Part shown: positions 36,863-46,964 of the stretch, piece by piece | Layout of the letters: each line of letters begins with the position of its first letter | Position numbering within the stretch: position 1 is the first letter of the stretch | Origin: Actinacidiphila yeochonensis CN732 | Lineage (GTDB): Bacteria; Actinomycetota; Actinomycetes; Streptomycetales; Streptomycetaceae | Direction: 5' to 3' | NCBI RefSeq assembly: GCF_000745345.1 | Contig: NZ_JQNR01000004.1 | Location: forward strand, 1,240,001 to 1,304,000 | Length of the DNA: 64,000 bases | The notes under the pieces: model-generated | The model's database searches: none | Told to the model about the DNA's origin: nothing | The model's input: the letters and a program-made list of their open reading frames with translations, nothing else | Position numbers and translations under genes: made by a program

Positions 36863-37551
36863 GCCGGCGCCATCAACGACACCCGCCCAGGCCGACGCCT
36901 TCCGCTGGGAGTCGGGCGTCGGGCCTCCGGCGCACGGGTCCGCTTCCGCCCCGTCCCTCCCCGTGCCGCCGCCACCCCCCGTTCCCCACCCGACGGCCCG
37001 TGTCCGCCGACCCCCCGCCGGACCCCCTGGGCCCGACGCGGGCGCCCCGCCGCGCCCGTCGGACGGCGACGCCCCGTGACACCGGACCCCGGCGCGTGCG
37101 CGCGACCACTGCGGCCCTGCCGGGACGCGAGAGAGGCGCCCGCCGCCATGGCCGCACCCCGCCACGTCCCCGACCTGCTGCCGGACGCCGTCCTCTCCAC
37201 CCGAACGACCCGCGGAGCTCCGCCGACTCCGCCGACTCCGCTTACTCCGCCGACTCCGACGGCGACGGCCACGGGATCGGCGACCTGCCCGACCTGGCCG
37301 TGCGTGCGTCCCGCGCCGGCCGTGCACGGTGCGCGGCTCGGCGCCGCGGGGCCGCCATCGGCCCCCGCCCCGCGGCGGCTACGCGCGGCCGTCCCCGTCC
37401 CGGATCATCCCCGCGTCGCCACAGGTGGCGGCTCCGTCCGTCCGTCCGGGTGAACGCGGACGGCGGCCTCGGACGGTCGCCCGCCCGTGCCCGGCTGGCG
37501 CGGCGACAGTAGGTGCGCCCATCAACGTCGAACGGCGGGAGTCAGCGCACC
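36863..37551. other. Intergenic gap with possible gene remnant
   Basis: A 689-base gap. A frame starting at ATG 37148 (MAAPRHVPDLLPDAVLST) loses sense near 37200, while another frame then gives an acidic stretch SADSADSAYSADSDGDGHG and LPDLAVRAS. This could be a small gene with a frameshift or chance. The 9-bp repeat at 37218-37253 lies at the junction. Nothing else supported. Confidence 0.4.
37218..37253. repeat. 9-bp tandem repeat, four copies
   Basis: Four units of CTCCGCCGA, the third reading CTCCGCTTA, followed by a partial fifth. Located in the gap before wrbA. Confidence 0.75.
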
Positions 37552-38154
37552 ATGGCAGTCCGAGTTGCCGTCATCTACTACAGCGCCACCGGAAACGTCC
37601 ACCAGCTGGCACAGGCAGTCGCCAAGGGCGCCCAGAGCCGGGGTGCCGAAGTGCGCCTGCGCCGAGCCGCGGAACTGGCGCCCGACACGGCGATCGACTC
37701 CAACCCCGCATGGCGCGCCCACGTCGACGCGACGAAGAACTCCGTCGAGGAGGCCACGCTGGAGGACCTGGAGTGGGCCAGCGCCTACGCGTTCGGCACC
37801 CCGACCCGCTTCGGCAACACCTCCGCCCAGCTGAAGCAGTTCATCGACTCGGCCGGTGGCCAGTGGCAGGCGGGCGTCTTCCACAACAAGCCCGTCACCA
37901 GCTTCACCTCGGCGATGAACCGGCACGGCGGTCAGGAGTCGACGCTGCTGTCGATGAACAACGTCTTCTACCACTGGGGCTGCATCATCGTCCCGCCCGG
38001 CTACACCGACCCGCTGCTGTTCGCCGCCGGCGGCAACCCTTACGGCACCAGCTGGCCGAGCGGCGGCGGCGAGGGCCCGGACCAGGCGACCCTTGCCGCG
38101 GCCGAGTACCAGGGCAGGCACCTCGCGGACATCGCGACCCAGCTGGCGAGCTGA
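37552..38154 (+). CDS. wrbA: NAD(P)H:quinone oxidoreductase WrbA
   Basis: A 200-residue flavodoxin-like protein. The FMN phosphate loop is YYSATGNVHQLA, the second FMN contact is AFGTPTRFGNTSAQLKQF, and TSAMNRHGGQESTLLSM matches the WrbA-specific region. It carries out two-electron reduction of quinones as a tetramer with FMN. The ATG at 37552 is preferred over one 39 bases upstream because it matches the family start. Single gene. Confidence 0.94.
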   Translation: MAVRVAVIYYSATGNVHQLAQAVAKGAQSRGAEVRLRRAAELAPDTAIDSNPAWRAHVDATKNSVEEATLEDLEWASAYAFGTPTRFGNTSAQLKQFIDSAGGQWQAGVFHNKPVTSFTSAMNRHGGQESTLLSMNNVFYHWGCIIVPPGYTDPLLFAAGGNPYGTSWPSGGGEGPDQATLAAAEYQGRHLADIATQLAS

Positions 38155-38420
38155 CGCGGGGCCGGTCCCGAACGGCGGCCTGATCGGATGCGGCGCGCCG
38201 CCGGCCCGTCCGCCCCAAGGACCGGGACGGTGCTCCGGGCACGCCGAAGGACGCCCGATCCCGCCGGCCGCGCACCCCGCGCCGGCCGGCGGCGGCCACC
38301 GCCGTTCCACGGGACACGTGCGCCCGGCCGCGGTCTGACGGCACGACCGTTCCGCCGGCGCCTCGCCGGGCGACACGGACCGCGTGGCCGGGAACCCGCG
38401 CGGCCGGGAACCCGTGCGGC

Positions 38421-38455
38421 CGCCTGCCGCCTGCCGCCTGCCGCCTGCCGCCTGC
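38421..38455. repeat. 7-bp tandem repeat, five copies
   Basis: Five perfect units of CGCCTGC followed by a partial unit. The unit is not a multiple of three, which argues against coding use. Confidence 0.8.
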
Positions 38456-38750
38456 CGCCCAGCCCCCGCCGCTCCAGCCGCTCCCGCCGTGCCCGCCGCG
38501 TCCGTGCTGTCCGGTGCCGCCGCCTCGGGCAAGACCGTCCCCGGTCCCCGGCCCCGTCCACCTGGCCCCGTCCACCCGGTCCCCGTCCACCCGACCCCCG
38601 CACCGGGCTCCGTGAGGACCCCGGCAGCCGGCCCCTGCCATCGCCCCCCTCCTCGACACTCCGGGCCCGCCCGCCGGGCTCGCACAACGACATGAACCTC
38701 CGCACCGGCTGAACGGCCGTCAAACGTCTGCCCCGCCGTTCGCCTGTTCG

Positions 38751-38801
38751 GCGTACCACCCGGCCGGTCGTACCACGGGACGGCGCGGCCAGGTGGTACG
38801 C
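38751..38801. promoter_or_regulatory. Inverted repeat GCGTACCACC...GGTGGTACGC with a third half-site
   Basis: GCGTACCACC at 38751-38760 and GGTGGTACGC at 38792-38801 are perfect inverted copies; a further CGTACCAC is found at 38769-38776 between them. The cluster is about 240 bases upstream of the exporter start and looks like a multi-site operator. No regulator gene is adjacent. Confidence 0.5.
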
Positions 38802-39037
38802 ATGACCGGGCCCGGTCCGGCACGCACGCGTCCGAGCCGCGTCACGGCGACCGCCGGCCGGCGCACCACCGAAACGGGGGCGGCCGCCGCCCGGCACCCG
38901 CCGTCCGGCCGCCGTGCCCCGGCACGGCCGGGCCCGGAACAGGTGCCCGCCCCGAGCACCCCCGTCCGGCCGCGACCGTCTCCACCCGCCTGATCAGCCC
39001 GAACCACCCGAAACCGCCCAACGGAAGGACCGCAGCC

Positions 39038-40558
39038 GTGGGCTCAGCGCAGACCGCACACTCCCCCGCCGCACAGGAGGGGCAGGGCCCCGACCGCCGG
39101 TGGCCGGCCCTGGCGGTGTGCCTGATCGCGAGCTTCATGACGCTGCTGGACGTGAGCATCGTCAATGTCGCGCTGCCCTCCATCCGCACGGGTCTCGGCG
39201 CCTCGCAGAGCGGCCTGCAGTGGGTGCTCTCCGGCTACGCGCTGACGTTCGGCCTGGTCCTGGTGCCCTCCGGGCGGCTCGGTGACGTCCGCGGCCGGCG
39301 GACGGTCTTCATGACCGGGCTGCTGCTGTTCACCGCCGCCAGCGCCCTGGCCGGGGCGGCCCAGAACGAGGGGTGGCTGGTCGGCGCCCGGCTGGTCCAG
39401 GGCATGGCGGGCGGCGTGCTGGTGCCGCAGGTGTCCGGGTTCATCCAGCAGATGTTCCGCGGCGCCGAGCGCGGCCGCGCCTTCGGGATGCTCGGCGCCA
39501 CCGTGGGCGTGTCCACCGCCGTCGGCCCGCTCCTCGGCGGGCTGCTGATCCAGGCGTTCGGCACCCACGAGGGCTGGCGCTGGGTCTTCTACGTCAACCT
39601 GCCGATCGGACTGGCGACGCTGCCGCTGGCCCACCGGCTGCTGCCCGGCCCGCCCCACCGCGAGGGCGACCGGCCCCGGCGCAGCGACCTCGACCCGCTG
39701 GGCGTGCTGCTGCTGGGGGCCGGCACGGTCGTCCTGCTGCTGCCGTTCGTCCAGGAGGCCCAGTGGCACGGCCCCGAGAAGTGGCTGCTGATCCCGCTGG
39801 CGCTGCTGATCCTGGCCGGTTTCGTCGCGTGGGAGCGCCACTACCGGACCCGGCACGACCCGCTGGTGGACCTCACGCTGTTCCGGCAGCGGTCCTACGG
39901 GCTGGGCACGCTGCTGTCACTGCTGTACTTCGCCGGCTTCACCGCGGTCTTCTTCATCCTGACGCTCTACCTGCAGAACGGGATGGGCTACACCGCCCTG
40001 GAGGCGGGGCTGTCGATCATGCCGTTCGCGGTGGGCTCGGGGGCCGCCGCGGCGGTCGGCGGCCGGGTGGTCATCCGGATCGGCCGTCCGCTGGTCGTCG
40101 CGGGGCTGTGCATGGTGATCATCGGCCTGCTCGGCGCGGCGCTGGCCGTCCACCTGGACAGCACCCGCTCCATCGGGTTCCTGACGGCCGCGCCGCTGCT
40201 GTTCGCCGGGCTCGGCAGCGGTCTGGTGATCTCCCCGAACCAGACGCTGACGCTGAGCGAGGTGCCGGTGGTCCGCGCCGGTAGCGCGGGCGGGGTGCTC
40301 CAGACCGCGCAGCGCATCGGGTCGGCCGCCGGAATCGCCGCGGTCGGCTCCGTCTTCTTCACCAAGGTCGGCACGGGCAACAGCGACTGGGCGGGCGGCT
40401 TCGAACTCGGCGTCCTCACCGCGACCGGGCTGGCGGCGCTCGCCCTCGTCGTGGCCCTCACCGACGTCCTCACCGGTCCGCCCAACGCCCCCCAGAGCCG
40501 GGACGAAACCCAGGGCCAAGGCCACCCGCAGGGCGACGGTGATCCCGCCCGCGCCTGA
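39038..40558 (+). CDS. MFS multidrug exporter, DHA2 (EmrB/QacA) family
   Basis: A 506-residue, 14-helix exporter. Diagnostic features are FMTLLDVSIVNVALPSI in helix 1, GRLGDVRGRRTVFMTGL (motif A) and VGPLLGGLLIQAFG (motif C). It starts at GTG 39038, with GGAAGG 13 bases upstream. It is a second DHA2 pump in the window, not closely similar to the one at 24262-25878. Substrate unknown; the upstream GTACCAC sites may be its operator. Confidence 0.93.
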   Translation: MGSAQTAHSPAAQEGQGPDRRWPALAVCLIASFMTLLDVSIVNVALPSIRTGLGASQSGLQWVLSGYALTFGLVLVPSGRLGDVRGRRTVFMTGLLLFTAASALAGAAQNEGWLVGARLVQGMAGGVLVPQVSGFIQQMFRGAERGRAFGMLGATVGVSTAVGPLLGGLLIQAFGTHEGWRWVFYVNLPIGLATLPLAHRLLPGPPHREGDRPRRSDLDPLGVLLLGAGTVVLLLPFVQEAQWHGPEKWLLIPLALLILAGFVAWERHYRTRHDPLVDLTLFRQRSYGLGTLLSLLYFAGFTAVFFILTLYLQNGMGYTALEAGLSIMPFAVGSGAAAAVGGRVVIRIGRPLVVAGLCMVIIGLLGAALAVHLDSTRSIGFLTAAPLLFAGLGSGLVISPNQTLTLSEVPVVRAGSAGGVLQTAQRIGSAAGIAAVGSVFFTKVGTGNSDWAGGFELGVLTATGLAALALVVALTDVLTGPPNAPQSRDETQGQGHPQGDGDPARA

Positions 40559-40759
40559 CGGGTCCCCCCGCCTCCGTCGTACGGAATCGCCCGGGGGCCG
40601 GACCGGCCCGAGGTGAACGGCAGCCCCGGAGGCGGGATGCGTCGGGCCTGCCCGCGAGCGGTCACCGAGCGCCGTCGGCGCGCCCGCGCGAACGGTGTCC
40701 GCCGGGCTTCCGGGCCCCTACCGCGCACCCGTCGGCCGAGGGGCTGACGACCACCGGTC

Positions 40760-40788
40760 TTGACTTGGAGTAGTGGTTTGGAGATGCT
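40760..40788 (+). promoter_or_regulatory. Promoter of the beta-glucosidase gene
   Basis: TTGACT (40760-40765), a 17-base spacer and GATGCT (40783-40788). Transcription would begin near 40795, exactly where the first operator starts, so a bound repressor would block initiation. The resulting leader would be about 155 bases. Confidence 0.55.
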
Positions 40789-40794
40789 CACTTG

Positions 40795-40808
40795 TGGGAG
40801 CGCTCCCA
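40795..40808. promoter_or_regulatory. CebR-type operator, perfect palindrome
   Basis: TGGGAGCGCTCCCA, identical to the known binding site of CebR, the LacI-family cellobiose/cellotriose-responsive repressor of Streptomyces. It sits at the predicted transcription start of the GH1 gene. Confidence 0.92.
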
Positions 40809-40936
40809 TTCATCGCCGCACCGGCCCCCGCCGATGCGGCCCCATGGGCGTGCTCCCGCGGGCACACCCCTGGTTTCCGCCGAGCACTGCCCGTCGTTGT
40901 ACCTGCTGTTCGAGTTTGCCGTTGCTGTCTGCTGTT

Positions 40937-40950
40937 TGGGAGCGCTCCCG
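40937..40950. promoter_or_regulatory. Second CebR-type operator overlapping the ribosome binding site
   Basis: TGGGAGCGCTCCCG differs from the perfect site only in the last base. It ends one base before the ATG at 40952, and its GGGAG is the only Shine-Dalgarno-like sequence for the gene. Confidence 0.85.
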
Positions 40951-40951
40951 T

Positions 40952-42424
<1,473 letters not shown>

Positions 42425-42525
42425 CCCCGACCGCCGGCCGGCCGCCTCGCCGCTCCCATCGATCCCGGTGCTCCCCCGCCGGGTCCGTACGGGGAGCGGG
42501 CGCGGCGGGCGGGCGGCCCCACGGA

Positions 42526-42571
42526 CGCCAGGCCCTCCCCGACGTCGGCAGACGTCGGGGAGGGCCTGGCG
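42526..42571 (+). terminator. Perfect 21-bp stem-loop after bglC
   Basis: Arms 42526-42546 and 42551-42571 pair over 21 bases with the four-base loop GGCA, about 100 bases after the bglC stop and upstream of the next promoter. Confidence 0.9.
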
Positions 42572-42765
42572 CCGCTCCGGGCTCCGGAACCGGGTCCGAC
42601 TCCGCTACGAACCCGCCCGCTCCACGTCCCTCCCGCCCACGGCGTGTCCGCCGCCGCCCGCCAACCATGGACGGTTCCACCCGCCCACCGGCCGCAAGCG
42701 GACCCGGCCGGGCCCGATCTGACCTGATAGGGCCCGACCTGACCTGACCCGGCCCCCGCAAACCG

Positions 42766-42795
42766 TTGGACAACGTCCGGGCCGGGGGTCAGCGT
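42766..42795 (+). promoter_or_regulatory. Promoter of leaderless methyltransferase gene
   Basis: TTGGAC (42766-42771), an 18-base spacer and CAGCGT (42790-42795), with the ATG at 42803 seven bases later. This promoter decides the start: the in-frame GTG at 42794 would overlap the -10 box. Confidence 0.65.
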
Positions 42796-42802
42796 GGACG
42801 GC

Positions 42803-43555
42803 ATGCAGCAGGAGCAGATCTGGAACGCCGACGTCGCCCAGAGCTACGACACACCCGGTACCGGCCAGTTCGCGCCCGAGGTCCTGGGGCCGACCGTGGA
42901 CCGGCTCGCCCGGCTCGCGGGGGAGGGGAGCGCACTCGAGTTCGCCATCGGGACCGGCCGGGTGGCCGTCCCGCTGGCCGAACGCGGCGTCCGCGTCACC
43001 GGTGTCGAGCTGTCGCTCCCGATGGTGGAGCGCCTGCGCGCCAAGGTGGACGAGGCGACGATCCCCGTGCTCATCGGCGACATGGCGACCACCCGGGCAC
43101 CGGGGACGTACACCCTCGTGTACCTCGTCTACAACACGATCTCCAACCTGCTCACCCAGGACGAGCAGGTCCAGTGCTTCCGCAACGCCGCCCGCCACCT
43201 CGCGCCCGGTGGCCGGTTCGTGATCGAGCTGTGGGTACCCGAGCTGCGCACGCTCCCCCAGGGCCGGAAGGCCACCGTCTGGCAGTCCGAACCCGGCTAC
43301 ATCGGCCTGGACACCTACGACGTCCTGAGCCAGCACGTGGTGTCGCACCACTTCCACTTCGACGAGTCCGACGACACCGAGCCGGTGCGGCTGTTCCGCA
43401 GCCCCCACCGCTACGTCTGGCCGGCCGAGCTCGACCTCATGGCCAGGCTGGCCGGATTCGAGCTGGAGAGCAGGCACGCGGACTGGTCCGGCGGCGAGTT
43501 CACCGCCGAGTCGCCCTCGCACGTCTCCGTGTACCGGCTCCCGACGGAGCGGTAG
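42803..43555 (+). CDS. SAM-dependent methyltransferase (class I)
   Basis: A 250-residue Rossmann methyltransferase. Motif I is SALEFAIGTGRVAVPLAERG, with the acidic residue in VTGVELSLPMVERL, then LIGDMATTRAPGTYTLVYLVYNTISNLLTQ (here LIGDMATT and LVYLVYNTISN are the diagnostic pieces). The C-terminal half has a His-rich SQHVVSHHFHF segment. Family resembles methyltransferase domain 25/ubiE-like small-molecule enzymes common in actinomycetes; substrate unknown. Confidence 0.87.
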   Translation: MQQEQIWNADVAQSYDTPGTGQFAPEVLGPTVDRLARLAGEGSALEFAIGTGRVAVPLAERGVRVTGVELSLPMVERLRAKVDEATIPVLIGDMATTRAPGTYTLVYLVYNTISNLLTQDEQVQCFRNAARHLAPGGRFVIELWVPELRTLPQGRKATVWQSEPGYIGLDTYDVLSQHVVSHHFHFDESDDTEPVRLFRSPHRYVWPAELDLMARLAGFELESRHADWSGGEFTAESPSHVSVYRLPTER

Positions 43556-43566
43556 CCCCGGGTGGA

Positions 43567-43602
43567 CCGCCGCCCCGGCCGTCGAGCGGACCGGGGCGGC
43601 GG
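43567..43602. terminator. 12-bp stem-loop between convergent genes
   Basis: CCGCCGCCCCGG pairs with CCGGGGCGGCGG across a 12-base loop between the methyltransferase and the Gly-rich secreted gene, which converge. Confidence 0.8.
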
Positions 43603-43656
43603 AGTACGGGGCGACGGCGGCCGACCTGTGGCCGACCTGTGGCCGGTCAGTGGACG

Positions 43657-44922
43657 TCAGTAGTCGATCGACGCGCTGCCGGTGACTCCGGTGGGCTGGA
43701 GCGGTTGGAAGCCGCGGGCGAGGAGCTCGGCGGTGACGGTCAGGGTGCCGTGCTCGCCGCCGCCGCCGCCACCACCCCCGCCGCCGCCCCCGCCGTAACC
43801 TCCGTGGCCGTAGCCGGAGCCGTAGCCTCCGTGGCTGGAGCCGTGACCGCCGGAGCCGTAGCCCCCGCCGCTGCCGCCTCCGTCACCGTCGCCGTCTCCG
43901 TCCCCGGAACCGGCGGGGAGGGTGACGGTGAACGCCACGGTCAGGGTCCCGCCGGGAGGCAGGCGGTCGGCCAGGGCGTTCGGCAGCTCGGCGACCAGGC
44001 GGCCGTCCTGCTCGATGGCCTCGACCGGGGTGCCGTCGATGGTCACGTGGACGTCGGCCGGGTCGGCGCCGCCGGCGTCGATCGTCAGCCGGGCGCCGGG
44101 GTCGAGGAAGTCCGGCCCGTCGGCAGGGCTGTGGAAGACGGCCGTGCCGTCGAAGCGGGTCCCGTCCGCGCCCGCGGACTCCTCGCGCAGGCTCACCCGC
44201 GCGGTCGCCGTTCCGTCCACGGCGAAGTCGTACGTGGTGCCGTCCACCGTCAGGTTGTCCACGTAGGTGTCCAGCGAGGCGGTCGTGTCGCCGAGGCTGC
44301 CGACGTTGCCGATCAGGCCGATCACACCGCTCTGGTCGCCCTGGCACGCGGCCGCGAAGTCGCTCAGCGGCGCGTCGCCGCCCGCGGCCACACCGCCGAC
44401 CGCGCGCGAGGTCCGCCAGACACCGGACGGGCCCGACACCCAGTGCTGCCACACGTCCGGAACGACGCCCTGCCGGCCCTGGGCGTCCACCGCGAGCTGG
44501 GGCTGGAAGCTCAACGTGGTGAAGGCGCCGTCGCAGAACATCGGCAGCTGGAGGTTGGGCCCGGTGTCCGTCACGGTGGAGTGGGCGCTGTCCACGTACG
44601 AGTCGTACGAGATCTCGGACTCCAGGACGGTGCTCAGCTGCACGGCCGCGCTGTAGTAGTGCGCGGCCTGCGACTGCTGCCCGGGCCCGATGGCCAGGTG
44701 CAGGCTGCCGTTCCAGTTGACCGGGTCGGCGAACGGCGACACTTCCTCGACGCCGGGCGGCCGGGTGGAGGCGGGGTCGTCCTGGAGCCGGATCCAGGCG
44801 CGGCCGGGGCCGAGGTCGGCCGCGGTCACGCGCTGGGTGGCGGCCTGCGCCGAGGGCGCCAGGCAGAGCACGGACGTGCCCGCGGCCAGCGCGGCGGACA
44901 CGCACGCGGTCAGTCTGTTCAT
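43657..44922 (-). CDS. Secreted protein with Gly-rich C-terminal tract, function unknown
   Basis: A 421-residue protein with a Sec signal peptide (cleavage after AQAA). The region to about residue 335 is beta-rich with short conserved-looking blocks (WNGSLHLAIGPGQQSQAAHY, GVVPDVWQHWVSGPSGVWRT), suggesting a carbohydrate-binding or adhesin-like fold, and has two cysteines. Residues about 340-395 are a low-complexity tract: alternating Gly-Asp, then Gly/Ser/His/Tyr repeats and 13 consecutive glycines. The last 30 residues are non-repetitive. No known family. ATG 44922 is used; GTG 44928 six bases after GGGAG is an alternative start. Confidence 0.8.
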   Translation of the reverse strand: MNRLTACVSAALAAGTSVLCLAPSAQAATQRVTAADLGPGRAWIRLQDDPASTRPPGVEEVSPFADPVNWNGSLHLAIGPGQQSQAAHYYSAAVQLSTVLESEISYDSYVDSAHSTVTDTGPNLQLPMFCDGAFTTLSFQPQLAVDAQGRQGVVPDVWQHWVSGPSGVWRTSRAVGGVAAGGDAPLSDFAAACQGDQSGVIGLIGNVGSLGDTTASLDTYVDNLTVDGTTYDFAVDGTATARVSLREESAGADGTRFDGTAVFHSPADGPDFLDPGARLTIDAGGADPADVHVTIDGTPVEAIEQDGRLVAELPNALADRLPPGGTLTVAFTVTLPAGSGDGDGDGDGGGSGGGYGSGGHGSSHGGYGSGYGHGGYGGGGGGGGGGGGGEHGTLTVTAELLARGFQPLQPTGVTGSASIDY

Positions 44923-45140
44923 GCGCACGGGAAACTCCCATCGGGGGTGGCCGAGCAGGTGTGCGGAGCCGGCCGAGTTCAGTTCGCCATACTCTGACCG
45001 GAATCGTCCCGTAGCTCCCGTCAACGGCACCCTTGCACCGCTCTGTCTCACCCGATGGGCCCAGCGTCGAAGGACACGCGCGGGCCGACCGGGACCGGGC
45101 GCCGGGGCCCGGTCCCTGCCGTTCGGCGCAGGGGAGGCGG

Positions 45141-46637
45141 TCAGGACGCCGTGGTCGGGCTGTCCCGCAAGGTGACGTTGGCGTGGCTCTCCTGGAAGCT
45201 CTGGTCCGAGACCAGGGTGAGCCGGGCCGTGGCCTGGAACTCGGGCAGCGTGGCGGAGCCGCAGGAGACCATGGTGTTCCTCAGCTTGGCCATGGTCGTG
45301 GCGAGGCCCTCGCTGAGGTCTCCGGCGTAGGGGACGTAGCCGTCGACCCCTTCCTCGAAGACCAGCCCCTGCCCGCCCTGCCCGTAGCGCTGCCAGTTGC
45401 GGGCCCGGTTGGAGCCCTCGCCCCAGTACTCCTTCACGAAGCCGTCGCGGGTGGGGAGTTTGGCCCCGGCCGCCTGGTCGAAGCGGGCGAAGTAGCGTCC
45501 CATCATGACGAAGTCGGCGCCCATCGCCAGCGCCAGGGCGACGTGGTAGTCGTGGACCAGGCCGCCGTCGGAGCAGATCGGCACGCGGGAGCCGGTGCGC
45601 TCGGTGAAGGCGTCCCGGGCCGCGGCGACGTCCAGCACGGCGCTGGCCTGGCCTCGTCCGATGCCCTTCTGGTCGCGGGTGATGCAGATGGAGCCGCCGC
45701 CCACACCGACCTTGACGAAGTCCGCCCCGGCCTCGGCCAGGAAGGTGAAGGCCGCACCGTCGACGACGTTCCCGCCGCCGGCCGGAACCTCCGGGTGGTG
45801 CTTCTTCACCCAGGCCAGGGCCTGGGCCTGCCAGTCGCTGTATCCGTCGGAGGAGTCGAAGCACAGGACGTCGGCCCCGGCCTCCACCAGTGCGGGAACG
45901 CGCTCGCGGTAGTCGTGGGTGTTGACGCCGGCGCCCACGCGCAGGCGCTTGGCGGAGTCCACGAGCTGGTCCGGGAAGCGCTTGTTGTCGGCGTAGTCGG
46001 ACCGGAAGACCAGGTACCGCAGGCGGCCGTCGGCATCCACCACGGGCAGGCAGTCCAGCCGCTGGTCCCACAACCGCGCGTTGGCCTCGGAGAGCGTGGT
46101 GTCGGCCCCGGCGCGCGGCAGCGCCTCGACGGGGGTCATCCGGCCGCTGACCGGCTCGTCCAGTCCGTGGCGCTGGGGATGGAAGTCCCGCGAGGTCACC
46201 AGGCCGAGCAGGCGGCCGGTGCCGGTCCCGTCGTGGGTGACCGCCGCGGTGCTGTGGCCGGTGCGGCGCATCACGTCCACCAGGTGGCGCAGGCTGTCGT
46301 CGGGGGCGACGTTGGTGTCGCTGACGACGAACCCGGCCTTGAAGTTCTTCACCTCGCGTACGGCCGCGGCCTGGTCCTCGATCGGCTGGTTGTGGTGCAG
46401 GAAGCTCAGCCCGCCGGCGCGCGCCAGGGCGATCGCGAGCGCGGGTGTGCTGACGGCCTGCATGATCGCCGAGGTGAACGGGGAGGTGAGTTCGATCGCC
46501 GGGGTCTCGCCGACGCGGTGGCGTACCAGCGGAGTGCGGAGATCGACGGCGGCCGGCGTGCAGCCGGCGCGGGTGCGGTTCGGCAGGAGCAGGAACTCGT
46601 TGAACGTCCGTGAGACCTCGGCGATGATCTGTGCCAC
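45141..46637 (-). CDS. guaB: IMP dehydrogenase of the long (about 500-residue) subtype
   Basis: A 498-residue IMP dehydrogenase, oxidising IMP to XMP in GMP synthesis. The barrel, two CBS motifs ([12 protein letters not shown]...[10 protein letters not shown]) and the catalytic loop [18 protein letters not shown] with its cysteine are present, as is the flap MGRYFARFD and [16 protein letters not shown]. The N-terminus [20 protein letters not shown] and the overall pattern match, in my recollection, the IMP dehydrogenases of Clostridia rather than the usual Streptomyces GuaB or GuaB1. It is a single gene, so probably a second or third copy. GTG 46637 follows AGGAGGAAGA; the upstream frame is not coding. 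Confidence 0.9.
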   Translation of the reverse strand: MAQIIAEVSRTFNEFLLLPNRTRAGCTPAAVDLRTPLVRHRVGETPAIELTSPFTSAIMQAVSTPALAIALARAGGLSFLHHNQPIEDQAAAVREVKNFKAGFVVSDTNVAPDDSLRHLVDVMRRTGHSTAAVTHDGTGTGRLLGLVTSRDFHPQRHGLDEPVSGRMTPVEALPRAGADTTLSEANARLWDQRLDCLPVVDADGRLRYLVFRSDYADNKRFPDQLVDSAKRLRVGAGVNTHDYRERVPALVEAGADVLCFDSSDGYSDWQAQALAWVKKHHPEVPAGGGNVVDGAAFTFLAEAGADFVKVGVGGGSICITRDQKGIGRGQASAVLDVAAARDAFTERTGSRVPICSDGGLVHDYHVALALAMGADFVMMGRYFARFDQAAGAKLPTRDGFVKEYWGEGSNRARNWQRYGQGGQGLVFEEGVDGYVPYAGDLSEGLATTMAKLRNTMVSCGSATLPEFQATARLTLVSDQSFQESHANVTLRDSPTTAS

Positions 46638-46964
46638 TCTTCCTCCTGGGCCGTCGACCGGGGCCCGACCGCCCGGCCGTGAAGACCGCCCCCCGTGGCC
46701 GAACGTCCGGGACCGGGTGAGGAGGCGCCGCGGTGGCGCGCCACCGTGCCTGCGGAGCCGAGGACCCGCGGAGGAACCCGCCGGGGCCGTCGACGGCACG
46801 TCGATCCAGGGGGTGCGACCGTGGCTCAGCACCCTACTGATCGCCCTGCCCGCCGCACGAATCCGCGCCGGTGGACACGCGCGTGCCGCCCGGAGCGGTG
46901 ACGGCCACGGTGTGCTCCCCGGGGCCGGCGGCGCGTCGGCCGCCCGCCCCGGGGGCACCCCGCG
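46638..46964. other. Intergenic gap between GH38 and IMP dehydrogenase
   Basis: A 327-base gap containing the IMP dehydrogenase promoter region and the 3' side of the mannosidase gene. I see no clear promoter hexamers, terminator or gene. Confidence 0.45.

Larger units (their letters stand above)
38155..39037. other. Long intergenic region with a heptanucleotide repeat and an operator-like element
   Basis: An 883-base gap upstream of the DHA2 exporter. It contains a 7-bp tandem repeat (38421-38455) and a set of GTACCAC sites (38751-38801), listed separately. The open frames across it have repeat-derived Pro/Ala-rich translations and no recognisable domain; I accept no gene. Confidence 0.5.
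40559..40951. other. Regulatory region of the beta-glucosidase gene
   Basis: A 393-base gap. The left part has the inverted repeat CCCGCCTCCG (40567-40576)/CGGAGGCGGG (40627-40636), possibly the exporter's terminator although the loop is 50 bases. The right part contains a promoter and two CebR-type operators, annotated separately. Confidence 0.6.
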
